Positions 34,316-43,470 of a stretch of DNA of 64,000 nt are shown one piece after another. Every line of letters starts with the position of its first letter. Within the stretch, counting starts at the first letter, position 1. The position numbers and the translations under genes are program-made. The notes beneath the pieces were generated by a model. The model ran no database searches, was not told the origin of the DNA, and saw nothing but the letters and a program-made list of their open reading frames with translations. This DNA is from Lachnotalea glycerini (GTDB lineage Bacteria; Bacillota; Clostridia; Lachnospirales; Lachnospiraceae), in contig NZ_QICS01000009.1 in NCBI RefSeq assembly GCF_003201285.1, forward strand, positions 109,745 through 173,744, read 5' to 3'.

Positions 34316-36001
34316 TTAGCTTATTTGCTTATGCAAATTCTTGTATCGCTTCCTTGCATCTGATATTGAAAAATCTGCAAGTCCTTTCAGTACAAAAGTG
34401 ATTTTGTATGGATCAGATTTCCCATCATCACCCACCTCACCAATAATAACTTTTTTTACGATACTTTCAAATACAGCACGATCAAATCTATCCATTACCT
34501 TAACTTCAGAAATTCGTGCCCTTATTTCCTTCATTCTCTTACCGACATCTTTCTTTGCAGCTTCATTTTCAATCAAAATCTGCTGCTCTTGCTTAGTCTG
34601 GCTGATTTTCCGTGTAAATTCATCAAATCTTTCATCATAGGCCTCTTTTGAAATTTTATCATCAAGCAACATGTCAGTCAATTTCTTTCGCTTACCTTCC
34701 ACTGTTGCCAGGCTCTTATCAACACGTTTTAGTCTCTCACTATTATCTGTACTGGATAACTCAATCTCAATTGATTCTAATACTGACTCTAAGATATCAT
34801 CAAAATTATCCGCCAATAACTGAAAGGATTCTACAAAAGCATTTTCAAGAATAGATTCATCAATAGCTTTACTATCAGGGCAACTAGCCTTTCCCTTATT
34901 TGCAGCCGTTCTACATACCCAAACTGGCTTTTTATGTTGTGTATCCTGATGATGTGATCTTCTCGAGAATTTTGTTCCGCAATACGCACATTCACACATG
35001 CTACTAAAGGCAAATTTACGTGATTGCTTTTCCCTTGTTCCTTCTATAATACTTGTGTTCTTGCCATATCTGCTCTTACGAATTTCTTGAGCCATATTCC
35101 ACTCTTCCTCAGATACGATAGCTTCATGATGATTTTTAATATAAAACTGATCTTCTTCACCCATATTATCAAGCCTGCGTTTCGTAAGTGGATCTACTGT
35201 AAAAGTCTTGCCTAGAAGTAAATCTCCTTTGTATTTCTCATTCAAAATAATTCCTCTGATACCGCTGTCAGTCCATTTAACGATACCTTTCTTGTTTTTA
35301 ATCCCACGTCGAGTTAAATCATTCGCTATTGTGTAAGCACCATATCCTTGATTATAACGATTGAAAATCCACCAAACAATTTCAGCCTCCTCTTCGTTCA
35401 TGCTAAGTGACTTATCTTCCTGATGATAATCATATCCCAGACAACCATTAAAGCCTAATAATTCGCCGCGTTTCTTTTTCATCTTAAGTCCCATTTTTGT
35501 ATTAGCTGATAAAGATTCAACTTCATTCTGTGCCAGTGTGCTTAATAATGCCAATGCCATTTCGCTTTCCATCGAAAGAGTATTAATATTCTCTTTCTCA
35601 AAAATAATCGCTACATTCTTCTCTTTTAGCATACGCACATATTGTAATGTATCCACAAGATTACGTGAAAACCTGGAAATAGATTTTGTTAATACAACAT
35701 CTACCAAACCATTCATACAATCACTTATCATATTCAGAAAGCCTTCTCTTTTCGCTGTTTTCGTACCAGTTATTGCTTCATCTGAATAGATACCAACAAA
35801 TGCCCAATCCTTGTTCTTGGATATTTTATCTGTATAGTATTCCATCTGAGACTGAAAACTCTGTAACTGTTCCTCTCCATCGGTACTTACTCGCACATAG
35901 GCTGCCACCCTCTGTCTTTCCAGTGTCAATCCTTTTCCAATAGTATCTCTACGCCTGTTTACCGTACCTTCACTTGCTTTTATTACTTCAACTTCTGCCA
36001 T
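34316..36001 (-). CDS. Large serine recombinase (integrase), intact
   Basis: 561 residues with all parts: resolvase domain (VAAYVRVSTDGEEQLQSFQSQ with nucleophilic Ser, TKSISRFSRNLVDTLQYVRML with catalytic Args), recombinase domain (RGELLGFNGCLGYDYHQEDKSLSMNEEEAEIVWWIF..), zinc ribbon (CAYCGTKFSRR..CRTAANKGKASC) and a coiled-coil C-terminus (about 430-500). It catalyses integration and excision between attP and attB through a two-base core. AGAGAGGAGGAGG precedes the start. It follows MazF and SHOCT-like genes on the same strand. It is the only complete recombinase in the window. Confidence 0.93.
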   Translation of the reverse strand: MAEVEVIKASEGTVNRRRDTIGKGLTLERQRVAAYVRVSTDGEEQLQSFQSQMEYYTDKISKNKDWAFVGIYSDEAITGTKTAKREGFLNMISDCMNGLVDVVLTKSISRFSRNLVDTLQYVRMLKEKNVAIIFEKENINTLSMESEMALALLSTLAQNEVESLSANTKMGLKMKKKRGELLGFNGCLGYDYHQEDKSLSMNEEEAEIVWWIFNRYNQGYGAYTIANDLTRRGIKNKKGIVKWTDSGIRGIILNEKYKGDLLLGKTFTVDPLTKRRLDNMGEEDQFYIKNHHEAIVSEEEWNMAQEIRKSRYGKNTSIIEGTREKQSRKFAFSSMCECAYCGTKFSRRSHHQDTQHKKPVWVCRTAANKGKASCPDSKAIDESILENAFVESFQLLADNFDDILESVLESIEIELSSTDNSERLKRVDKSLATVEGKRKKLTDMLLDDKISKEAYDERFDEFTRKISQTKQEQQILIENEAAKKDVGKRMKEIRARISEVKVMDRFDRAVFESIVKKVIIGEVGDDGKSDPYKITFVLKGLADFSISDARKRYKNLHKQIS

Positions 36002-36141
36002 ATTGACCTCCTCCTCTCTTGAAGTATAGTAAAAATCAGAAACCTTTCATGTTTGTTTCTGACTTTACTATAATCCAAAAGTTAAATATGAACGAACATG
36101 TGAAAATGCCGATGAAAATTTTTCACCGGCATTCTAATATG

Positions 36142-36285
36142 TTATGTATTCATAAAACTAACCACGTTATATTCTCTCATAATTCTCTTTTTCACTGCTG
36201 TGTACTCGTCTTCACTGAGTAATGCCATACAATAAAGCTTTCCAAGAACAGCTAATTTCTTTGCTAATTCCAATTCTTTTGCCAT
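36142..36285 (-). CDS. Small SHOCT-like protein
   Basis: 47 residues (MAKELELAKKLAVLGKLY..GALLSEDEY-type pattern, here MALLSEDEYTAVKKRIM), resembling the short C-terminal SHOCT motif. Its ATG lies four bases after the MazF-like stop and its GAGTGAG overlaps the end of that gene, so translation is coupled. Small proteins of this kind commonly accompany serine-recombinase modules; the role is unknown. Confidence 0.6.
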   Translation of the reverse strand: MAKELELAKKLAVLGKLYCMALLSEDEYTAVKKRIMREYNVVSFMNT

Positions 36286-36288
36286 TAC

Positions 36289-36783
36289 TCACTCCTCATC
36301 CAGCAGTTCAAGCTGATAGATAAGTGCTATATTAAGTTTTTCTATCAATCTTTTGTCCGTAATAGCTTCAATTTTCTTAATAACCTGCGTACGATCCGCA
36401 CTGCACAATTGTTCGCACATTGCCATTCCTGATTCTCTCAAATTTTCACAGTCATTCTTATCTATAAAAATGTGCTCTGGTCTGTCAATTTGTCTAAATG
36501 ATTGTGTCATTGGAATTACAAGAATCACAGGACAGTCTGGAATGAAACGGCCACATACAATAGCAGGGCGAGAACCAACCATTTTACAATGTTCTGTATC
36601 ATCTCCCATATTAATTAGTACGATATCACCTTTTTTAACAGGTTCCATTGCTAATGCTCTTTCAATTGTATTTGGCACTTTATTGTAATTGTTTCCGTTC
36701 CCATCACCGTTACGGAAGACATTGCTATTTCTTGCTGGTTTAGTTATTTCAGGATAGTCTTCAACAAATTCTCTAATCTTCAT
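36289..36783 (-). CDS. PemK/MazF-family toxin-like protein
   Basis: 164 residues. The C-terminal about 110 residues match PemK/MazF: VKKGDIVLINMGD, KMVGSRPAIVCGR, CPVILVIPMTQS, and a final helix (LIEKLNIALIYQLELL). MazF proteins are sequence-specific mRNA interferases. The N-terminal 50 residues (Asn-rich, FRNGDGNGNNYNK) are extra. No classical antitoxin is next to it; the short SHOCT-like gene downstream is the only partner candidate. GGAGG lies before the ATG. Confidence 0.8.
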   Translation of the reverse strand: MKIREFVEDYPEITKPARNSNVFRNGDGNGNNYNKVPNTIERALAMEPVKKGDIVLINMGDDTEHCKMVGSRPAIVCGRFIPDCPVILVIPMTQSFRQIDRPEHIFIDKNDCENLRESGMAMCEQLCSADRTQVIKKIEAITDKRLIEKLNIALIYQLELLDEE

Positions 36784-36857
36784 TTTTCCTCCAATCTGGT
36801 CGGCTAAATTTTTCTAACCGACCTCCTTTTGATTTACTTGATTTTATTAATTACAAA

Positions 36858-36923
36858 TTAATATCTACTGCCAATGCCTGCATATTCACGCTGGCAGTTT
36901 ATAACATCTATTTGTATTCTCAT
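36858..36923 (-). other. Possible 21-codon leader peptide with hairpin
   Basis: ATG at 36923 follows AAAGGTGATAGTA and encodes MRIQIDVINCQREYAGIGSRY. The DNA contains the inverted repeat ACTGCCA/TGGCAGT, and a second hairpin GGTCGG/CCGACC lies just before the MazF ribosome site. A translated leader or attenuator is possible, but coding could be chance. Confidence 0.3.
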
Positions 36924-36964
36924 TACTATCACCTTTCTCGTATTATAAAGTAGTAGTGTTTAGA

Positions 36965-37101
36965 GACCCTCTCCAAGGTCTTTTACATTTAGTCATAGTT
37001 TCTCTTTACCTCTTCTATTGGTAAAGCTATGATATTGTAGATACTGTGGATTGGTTCTCACCTTCTACCACTTGATGGTTTCGGAAAGACTCCAACCACA
37101 G
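36965..37101 (+). ncRNA. Candidate IS110 bridge RNA
   Basis: Between the left end and the transposase start the plus strand folds into successive hairpins: GACC/GGTC (36965-36968 with 36977-36980), CATAG..TTTACC/GGTAAA..CTATG (36994-37031), and CTGTGG-A-TTGG/CCAA-CCACAG (37044-37054 with 37092-37101) with a 37-base internal loop. IS110 recombinases of the IS621 type use such a 5' RNA, with two loops pairing target and donor DNA. The position and loop layout match; exact guide bases cannot be assigned here. Confidence 0.5.
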
Positions 37102-37224
37102 CCTCTTTGTATATTTGTTAATCAGTTAGATACCGCATGACGGTTTATTTAGAACGAGAATACAATCGCAAGGAGTACCCGTGGGTTCTAAACAGTATCA
37201 AATATTTTTTTAAGGAGATCTACC

Positions 37225-38399
37225 ATGATATACGCAGGAATTGATGTTGCCAAAGATAAGCATGATTGTTTTATTACTAACTCAGATGGTGAAGTACTAT
37301 TTAATTCTTTTACCATTCAAAACAACCGAGATGGTTTTGATGAATTCTATCAGAAGCTTGAATCCGTTACAGATGATTTAACCAAAGTAAAAGTAGGGCT
37401 AGAAGCCACTGGACACTATAGTTATAACATCTTAGGATATCTTCTTGATAAAGGTCTGACCACCTTTGTTATCAATCCGTTACTTACCAATCTTTACAGA
37501 AAAAGTCTAAGCCTTAGAAAGACGAAAACGGATAAAGTTGATGCCCATATGATTGCTACAATGCTAATGTCTGATGTGAACTTAAAGTCCTACTCAGACA
37601 CATCTTATCACATTGAGGAACTAAAGTCATTAACCCGTTATCGGTTTGATAAAGTAAAGGAACGGGCTGCTCTTAAACAGTCTATCTCTCGTCTTGTCTG
37701 TATCCTTTTCCCTGAATTAGAAAAACTAGTACCAACTCTGCATATGAATTCTATTTATGAGTTATTAGCAGAGTTTCCTTCCTCAAAAGCTGTGTCTGGT
37801 GCTCATTTAACCAAACTAACAAACATCTTGGCAAAAGCTTCAAAAGGTCGTTATGGAAAAGATACTGCCATTACCTTTCGAGAAGCTGCACGTGTTTCAA
37901 TTGGATCTAATATGCCAGCTAAATCACTTGAACTGAAGCATACAATCAAACTCATACGTGAGCTGGATTCCGAGATTGGAGAAATCGAAAAAGAAATCAA
38001 AATCATTATGGATAAAATCAACTCTCCAATACTTAGTATTCCTGGTATCAGCTACCGAATGGGTGCAATGATAATCGCGAAATTGGTGATTTTAATCGTT
38101 TTGATTCTCCAGACAAAATCTTGGCATATGCCGGATTGTCCCCCTCCACTTATCAATCAGGCAAGCTTGATGGTGCCTATTCCCATATGGAGAAACGTGG
38201 CTCTAGGTATCTTCGCTACGCCTTATTCAATACCACAAAATTTGTATGTTTTTGGGATCCAACCTTTGGGGCTTATCTTGCCAAAAAGAGAGCAGAAGGT
38301 AAACATTATAACGTAGCAATATCACATGCTGCCAAAAAACTTGTAAGGGTAATCTACCAACTCGAAAAATCAAGACATACATACATTAAGTCAGCTTAA
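37225..38399 (+). pseudogene. IS110-family transposase, single frameshift
   Basis: The first frame gives the RuvC-like DEDD domain (MIYAGIDVAKDKHDCFI, GLEATGHYSYN, TKTDKVDAHMIATML) up to SIPGISYRMGAMIIAK. The frame is then lost near 38085 and resumes as GDFNRFDSPDKILAYAGLSPSTYQSG..KRGSRYLRYALF with the catalytic Ser region, ending at 38399. One missing base in ATC-GC-GAAATTGG explains it. AAGGAG precedes the start. Inactive unless the shift is programmed. Confidence 0.88.
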
Positions 38400-38698
38400 C
38401 TTTTCTAACTAAATATCTCCTTTTTTGAGCACCGATTACGATGCTCTATTTGTCATACAGTTTTTAATGTTCTTTGAACTGAAAATATATCTGAAATGTA
38501 TTTCTGCAATTCATTCAAAAAATATAAATTTTAGACTTGACTTTTAATAGTTAGTCTTTCTTATAATATCGATTCAATAATGTGCACCTTATCTCCTCAC
38601 ACAAAAGGACTCCATTAAAATTGCTGCATTTTTTCTTCAATATCTGTTTATAGGTTCTAAATTGGAATCCACTTGTGCGGGAAGATAAGAAAGTGTAA

Positions 38699-38725
38699 AT
38701 GACCTCGAAGCAAATTCGAGGTCAT
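38699..38725 (-). terminator. Hairpin at the end of the XRE gene
   Basis: An 11-bp perfect stem ATGACCTCGAA/TTCGAGGTCAT (38699-38709 with 38715-38725) with a five-base loop overlaps the XRE stop codon. The following T-run is short, so termination may be partial. Confidence 0.55.
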
Positions 38726-39090
38726 GATGGCTGTTTTTCTAACATCAATTGTATTATTCTAAATATCTTATCTTTTTCGAATTCGTCAACATCCAGTAGA
38801 AGATTGTCTATCATATTATCCAGCTTTGAGTTTGCAATTTCTTCCTTTTGCAACTTTTTCCCAGAAAGAAGGTAATCAGATGATATATTGAATAACTGAC
38901 ACAATACAAATATATGATCCGTCTTACAAGCACTTTTTCCTTTTTCAATTCTGATAACCATTTCACTTGTAACTCCTAACTCATCCGCAAATTCTCTTTG
39001 TGTTAAGCCAGATTTTATTCTTGCGTTTTTTATTCTTTCACCCATTATTTTTATTTGTTCTGCATCAAAATATTTCACATCAACTGTCAC
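38722..39090 (-). CDS. XRE-family HTH regulator
   Basis: 122 residues with an HTH_3 domain (IKNARIKSGLTQREFADELGVTSEMVIRIEKGKSACKTDHIFVLCQLFNIS) at about 18-70 and a helical C-terminus (LLLDVDEFEKDKIFRIIQLML). The start is either the GTG at 39090, which sits too close to AAGGAAG, or the GTG four codons later. Probably a repressor of the surrounding element; no target is evident. Confidence 0.82.
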   Translation of the reverse strand: MTVDVKYFDAEQIKIMGERIKNARIKSGLTQREFADELGVTSEMVIRIEKGKSACKTDHIFVLCQLFNISSDYLLSGKKLQKEEIANSKLDNMIDNLLLDVDEFEKDKIFRIIQLMLEKQPS

Positions 39091-39239
39091 TTCCTTTTTA
39101 TCGAATTTACCTCTAACATGAATATTTCGTTTTAAAAGAATATAAAAATCCCTCTTACTTCTATAAAGGAAAAAGTAAGGGGGATGGACGGATAAATTTT
39201 TAATTTTCTAAATATTTTCTCATTTTTTTAAATATACGA

Positions 39240-39614
39240 TCATTTACGATCGTTCAAAGTCATACGAGGAACACCAAGCTCAACTGCTAACTTTCGCTCA
39301 CTCTTATCATTAAAGAATAACTCATGAATAAGAAGTTGTTCCTCTACACTTAGTGCCTGTAATGCCAACCATAATTTTTGAAGTTGCTCCTGCTCAATAA
39401 TCTTATCCTCAATTCTGGATTCAAACCGTATAGCCGCATACTCAACATTAACCCCATCTTTTTGGAAACGCTCCAGTGAGAGCTCACATTGATGTATTAA
39501 TTTGTATTGATAGCGTTCCGCTTCACGCGCTTTATGATATGCATGATAGGCTGCCTCACTGACTTCCACACAGCTGCTTTTAACAACGATTGTATATTTC
39601 TTATTTTCTGACAT
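39240..39614 (-). CDS. Sigma-70 region 4-like regulator, C-terminus frameshifted
   Basis: 124 residues resembling the small sigma-like proteins of clostridial conjugative elements: a helical N-terminus (YHAYHKAREAERYQYKLIHQCELSLERF) and LSVEEQLLIHELFFNDKSERKLAVELGVPRMTLNDR, a region 4 HTH. It stops early, but a second frame continues DRIFKKMRKYLEN. The junction has GATCGT repeated ten bases apart, so a 10-bp near-duplication has shifted the last about 13 residues. AGGAGG precedes the start. The HTH is intact, so partial function is possible. Confidence 0.65.
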   Translation of the reverse strand: MSENKKYTIVVKSSCVEVSEAAYHAYHKAREAERYQYKLIHQCELSLERFQKDGVNVEYAAIRFESRIEDKIIEQEQLQKLWLALQALSVEEQLLIHELFFNDKSERKLAVELGVPRMTLNDRK

Positions 39615-39669
39615 TTGCTTGTCCTCCTAATTTTCAAAATTGATTTGAAAGCGAAGGTTCGAAAAAGAG

Positions 39670-39820
39670 TTAAAAAAAAACTGTTTCTGCTATATTCAAA
39701 CGTCTATTATGATTAGGATGAGGAATGCTTGTTTCATCAGGATATCCCATTGGTAATAATACAACCGGAAAAATTCTACATTTTAAAGGATTATCCATGC
39801 TTCCAATCATTAATGAAATG
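39670..39820 (-). pseudogene. Nitroreductase C-terminal fragment
   Basis: The minus strand encodes LKCRIFPVVLLPMGYPDETSIPHPNHNRR..IAETVFF, the characteristic VALLPMGYP..PHP..R end of nitroreductase-family flavoproteins. The FMN-binding N-terminal body is absent; upstream sequence is broken in all frames. Remnant only. Confidence 0.55.
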
Positions 39821-39893
39821 TGTCGATGGGGAAAAAATAATGCTTCAAACAGCAATGCATAAACTTGCTGAATTGGTTTCGAATACAAAGTTG

Positions 39894-40814
39894 TTAATGA
39901 TTAATATTCCTCTTTCTGCCTAAAAAGTTCATGCCAATAATTCCAAAAAGAATCATAATTGCTCCAATGATATGATAATATTCGATTCCCTCATGCAGGA
40001 AGATACTCCCGGCAAATATAGTTATTAGCGTAGATAAATTACTAAATACGCTCATTTTAGATGCATCAATTTTAGACAATATATAATTTGATAGCAGAGA
40101 TGTTATCAATGACGACAGAATTCCTAAATAGAATATAGATATCAAAAACACGGGACTTGAAAACGGTTTAAAATATGCAATAAGAGTGTTTTTAACAATA
40201 TGATCTGCGACTGATAATACGTTAAAGCTTAAAAAACCAATTGCAGTCATGATATAAGTTATGTCTATTACTTTATATTTTTTGGTTATTTTCTTTGCCA
40301 TTACGTTATAACATGCTGCTGAAAGTGCTGATAACATAATTAATACAATACCAAGAAAACTGGCAGATTTTAATTGAATTCCTTTCATTGCAAATATGTA
40401 AATCACTCCGCATACAGATGCCCCTAAAGATACCTTTTGTAGCAGGTTAATATTTTCTTTTAAAAAAAGAGCCGCCAGCATCATGGTAAAAACGGGAATG
40501 GTTGCTTGAATGATACCCGCCTCAGAGGAAGAAACATAGACTAATCCAAAGGCTTGAAAAGCAAAGAATAGTGCGGGATAAAACAGGGACAGCGGCAAAA
40601 TAGAAAGCACATCCCTTGCAGTAATTTTCAATTTTATCCATCCAAACAATACTGGAATCAATAATGTAAAAAAAGAAATTGTAAACCTATGCGCCAGAAT
40701 ATTCAGCGGATCGTCCACAGTTAAGGCCATCTTTGTAAACAAAAAAGATAGACCTATTATAAAGGCATACAGTACTGCCGCAAAATATGCATTTGTTTTA
40801 TTGCTATTTTTCAT
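39894..40814 (-). CDS. EamA/DMT-family transporter
   Basis: About 306 residues with ten TM helices in two EamA halves (each about 140 residues; AALYAFIIGLSFLFTKMAL and the second starting near SFLGIVLIMLSALSAACYNV). The start is set at 40814, with AGAGG 11 bases upstream, rather than the GTG at 40826. DMT proteins export small metabolites; the substrate is unknown. It is downstream of two acetyltransferase genes on the same strand and divergent from a MocR regulator, so the three may form its regulon. Confidence 0.88.
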   Translation of the reverse strand: MKNSNKTNAYFAAVLYAFIIGLSFLFTKMALTVDDPLNILAHRFTISFFTLLIPVLFGWIKLKITARDVLSILPLSLFYPALFFAFQAFGLVYVSSSEAGIIQATIPVFTMMLAALFLKENINLLQKVSLGASVCGVIYIFAMKGIQLKSASFLGIVLIMLSALSAACYNVMAKKITKKYKVIDITYIMTAIGFLSFNVLSVADHIVKNTLIAYFKPFSSPVFLISIFYLGILSSLITSLLSNYILSKIDASKMSVFSNLSTLITIFAGSIFLHEGIEYYHIIGAIMILFGIIGMNFLGRKRNINH

Positions 40815-40964
40815 TCTAATATTCACCTCTAGTCTTGACTTTAAATTGTGTATCTCTATTTTAATTTATATTGATTTTTGACGGCTGGGCTGAATAAATC
40901 TGCTCAAAAAGATGTGTAAAAAGCTCCTTTTTGAATGTACTTACCTTGAATAAGGATGTTAGCA

Positions 40965-41459
40965 TTAATTGTTAAATAAAAGGACCATGTCATTCCAAAC
41001 AGCATGCCCGTGCTCCGACTCAGACTTTCCAATATTAACAAAACCGAATTTCTCATAATAATGGATTTTTTCATCTTTGCAGCATAAAGTCATACCTTTT
41101 CGCTCTGCTTTTCTAGCCACTTCAATCAGCTTCTTAATCAATTCTGCAGCGATACCTCTAGCTCTGTATTCAGGTAGTACATCAAGTCCAAAAATGCTTT
41201 GGTAGTCACCCATGGAATCATGGAATGATGTATTACTGTAGAATTCGTCTCGGATGACTTTTTCATTAATTACGCTTCCGTTTATGAACCCCACTATTTT
41301 GCCGTCTAGTTCAGCTACAAGGAAACTTTCAGGAAATACCTTAATTCTAACTTCTAAGGAAGCGCGAATAGCGGCTTCCGCCTTGGAAAAGCAGATTTCC
41401 TCTATATTTGCAACACTGTTCAGTTCGTGCATTGTAACTTGTCTTATCTTGATGTCCAT
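40965..41459 (-). CDS. GNAT-family N-acetyltransferase (AANAT-like)
   Basis: About 164 residues starting MDIKIRQVTMHELNSVANIEEICF, with the acetyl-CoA motif VLPEYRARGIAAELIKKLIEVA and a C-terminal HYYEKFGFVNIGKSESEHGHAVWNDMVL strand typical of the arylalkylamine/diamine acetyltransferase branch. TGGAGGAG precedes the ATG at 41459. Likely acetylates an amine. Confidence 0.85.
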   Translation of the reverse strand: MDIKIRQVTMHELNSVANIEEICFSKAEAAIRASLEVRIKVFPESFLVAELDGKIVGFINGSVINEKVIRDEFYSNTSFHDSMGDYQSIFGLDVLPEYRARGIAAELIKKLIEVARKAERKGMTLCCKDEKIHYYEKFGFVNIGKSESEHGHAVWNDMVLLFNN

Positions 41460-41532
41460 GTTTTTCTCCTCCATTCTTACCAAAAACTTATTATACATTA
41501 GATTTTATTTATATCATTAAAAACTCTTCAGT

Positions 41533-41943
41533 TCACCTTCTTCTGTTTTGTTCACGTAACATGCCACACTTATTTGGTGGCAAATACTCAAACTGATACT
41601 TATGATATAATAAATCTGCAGGACTGTTCGCTATCAAACAAATATAACTATCTTCAAAAGTATTTTGTTCAAAGTAGTTATTGATTTCCTTCATTATTTG
41701 ATCTGCAAAACCTTTTCTTCGATAAGTTTCATCCACCATAATATCACTTACCACATAAGTGATTCCTCCATCACCCACAATTCTTCCAAATCCTATCAAT
41801 TTTTCTTTGTCATAAAGAGATACTGTAAATAAAGAATTTGTGATTGCTTTTCTGCTTCTTTCCAAATCTTTATTTCCCATTCCTGAACGAAGTCTCAAGC
41901 TAACATAATCTTCTGCTTTCGGTTTTTCATAGAGCATCTTCAT
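41533..41943 (-). CDS. GNAT-family N-acetyltransferase
   Basis: About 136 residues: EDYVSLRLRSGMGNKDLERSRKAITNSLFTVSLYDKEKLIGFGRIVGD and IMVDETYRRKGFADQIMKEI (acetyl-CoA loop). This compact type is common in Firmicutes. The start at 41943 has GGAGG nine bases upstream. It lies 74 bases before the next acetyltransferase and 137 bases from the divergent MocR gene. Confidence 0.85.
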   Translation of the reverse strand: MKMLYEKPKAEDYVSLRLRSGMGNKDLERSRKAITNSLFTVSLYDKEKLIGFGRIVGDGGITYVVSDIMVDETYRRKGFADQIMKEINNYFEQNTFEDSYICLIANSPADLLYHKYQFEYLPPNKCGMLREQNRRR

Positions 41944-42080
41944 TCCCATATTCCTCCATTTATTATTCTTCAATTGCCTTTATATTTATAGTTTTCCTAT
42001 CTCTATTTTAATTTATATAGCACTATGTTACAATGTAAACAAACTCAATGTGTACCGGTACAGAAATCGAGGTGTGTGCT

Positions 42081-43424
42081 ATGTATAAATATTTATCATT
42101 ATTAAATGAAATCGAAAACATGATAGAACGAGGTAACTATAGGCAAGGTGAGCGAATTCCTTCTATCCGCAGCTTATCTGTATCTTATCATTGTAATAAA
42201 AGCACTGTTCTTCGTGCATTGGCTGAATTGGAACGAAAACACATTATTTATTCACTTTCAAAAAGTGGATATTATGTTGTAACATCAAATGCCGAATTAA
42301 ACCAAGGTGAGAATCTTGGTTTGGACTTTTCCTCTTCTTCTCCTGATCCTGCGGTATTTCCATATTTGGATTTTCAGCACTGCATAAATCAAGCGATTGA
42401 CATCTATAAGAATGATTTATTTATCTATGGTACTCCAAGGGGATTGCCTTCCTTAATCGATGTGGTACAAAAACAGTTAAACAATTATCAAGTGTTTGCA
42501 AAGAAACAAAATATTTTTATAACCTCTGGGATTCAGCAGGCATTATCCATCTTAGCAGTAATTCCTTTCCCAAATAATAGAAAAACGATATTAATAGAAC
42601 AACCAGGTTATCATTTATTCATCGAATCCTTACAAACACTGCAAATTCCGGTAATTGGTATCAGAAGAACCAGTAATGGAATCGATTTAGCAGAATTAGA
42701 AAGGCTGTTTAGAGAAGAAAATATTAAATTTTTTTATACGATGCCAAGATATCATAACCCTCTAGGAACGTCCTATTCTCAAAAAGAGAAAAAAGAAATT
42801 TTAGAACTGGCACAAAAATATAATGTATTTATTGTAGAAGATGATTATTTAGCTGATTTTGAACAGAATTCAAAAGCTGATCCAATTTATTCTTATGATG
42901 ATTTTACACATGTCATCTATTTAAAGAGTTATTCAAAAGTTATCTTCCCCGGATTAAGAATCGGTATTGCTGTAATCCCAGATAAATTGATTGAAACATT
43001 CAGTCAATACAAACGGATTCTTGATATAGACAGCTCTATGCTTTCTCAGGCAGCATTAGAAATCTATATTAAAAACGGCATGTTTGAACGACATAAGGAA
43101 AAAATGAAAGCAACTTATTTTTCAAGAGCAAACTGCTTAATATCGGCATTGGAAAATAAACAAAAGGAGTGTAATCAGACTAACTTTTCGTATACTCCTA
43201 TAAAAAATATTGCTTTCCATACTTATATTGAATTGAATGAACAGATATCATGTGAAAAGGTTATTCATCGACTAAAAAATAAATCAATTATCGTTGATGG
43301 AGCAACTAATAATTATTTACGTTCCTTCCCTGCAAGAGACTCTATATTAAAACTTAATATCTCAAATGTAGAAGAGGAATATATTGAAGAGGGCATTTCA
43401 CAGATTGTGAAACAAATTTTCTAA
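42081..43424 (+). CDS. MocR-type GntR regulator with aminotransferase-like domain
   Basis: 447 residues: GntR winged helix (about 1-70; RGNYRQGERIPSIRSLSVSYHCNKSTVLRALAELERKHI) and a fold-type I PLP domain with ITSGIQQAL, MPRYHNPLG, VEDDYLADFE and SYSKVIFPGLRIG, where the PLP-binding Lys is in YLKSYSKV. The start at 42081 follows GAGGTGTG. MocR proteins usually control the divergently placed genes, here the acetyltransferase/EamA set. Confidence 0.9.
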   Translation: MYKYLSLLNEIENMIERGNYRQGERIPSIRSLSVSYHCNKSTVLRALAELERKHIIYSLSKSGYYVVTSNAELNQGENLGLDFSSSSPDPAVFPYLDFQHCINQAIDIYKNDLFIYGTPRGLPSLIDVVQKQLNNYQVFAKKQNIFITSGIQQALSILAVIPFPNNRKTILIEQPGYHLFIESLQTLQIPVIGIRRTSNGIDLAELERLFREENIKFFYTMPRYHNPLGTSYSQKEKKEILELAQKYNVFIVEDDYLADFEQNSKADPIYSYDDFTHVIYLKSYSKVIFPGLRIGIAVIPDKLIETFSQYKRILDIDSSMLSQAALEIYIKNGMFERHKEKMKATYFSRANCLISALENKQKECNQTNFSYTPIKNIAFHTYIELNEQISCEKVIHRLKNKSIIVDGATNNYLRSFPARDSILKLNISNVEEEYIEEGISQIVKQIF

Positions 43425-43470
43425 TAAATCAAGGCTCGCTATTGTAATCGTTAAGTTATCGGGGTTTCCT

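Larger units (their letters stand above)
36960..38420 (+). mobile_element. IS110-family insertion sequence, transposase frameshifted
   Basis: The element comprises a long structured untranslated leader (about 36960-37224) and an IS110 transposase broken by one frameshift. IS110 elements have no long terminal inverted repeats, so the ends cannot be fixed from one copy; limits are approximate. It separates the MazF/recombinase module from the XRE gene. The stretch 38420-38698 shows no gene. Confidence 0.75.

Noticed and set aside
41001-41520. Possible CRISPR-like or tandem repeats in the AT-rich accessory regions
   Set aside because: No regular repeat-spacer pattern was found anywhere in the window.
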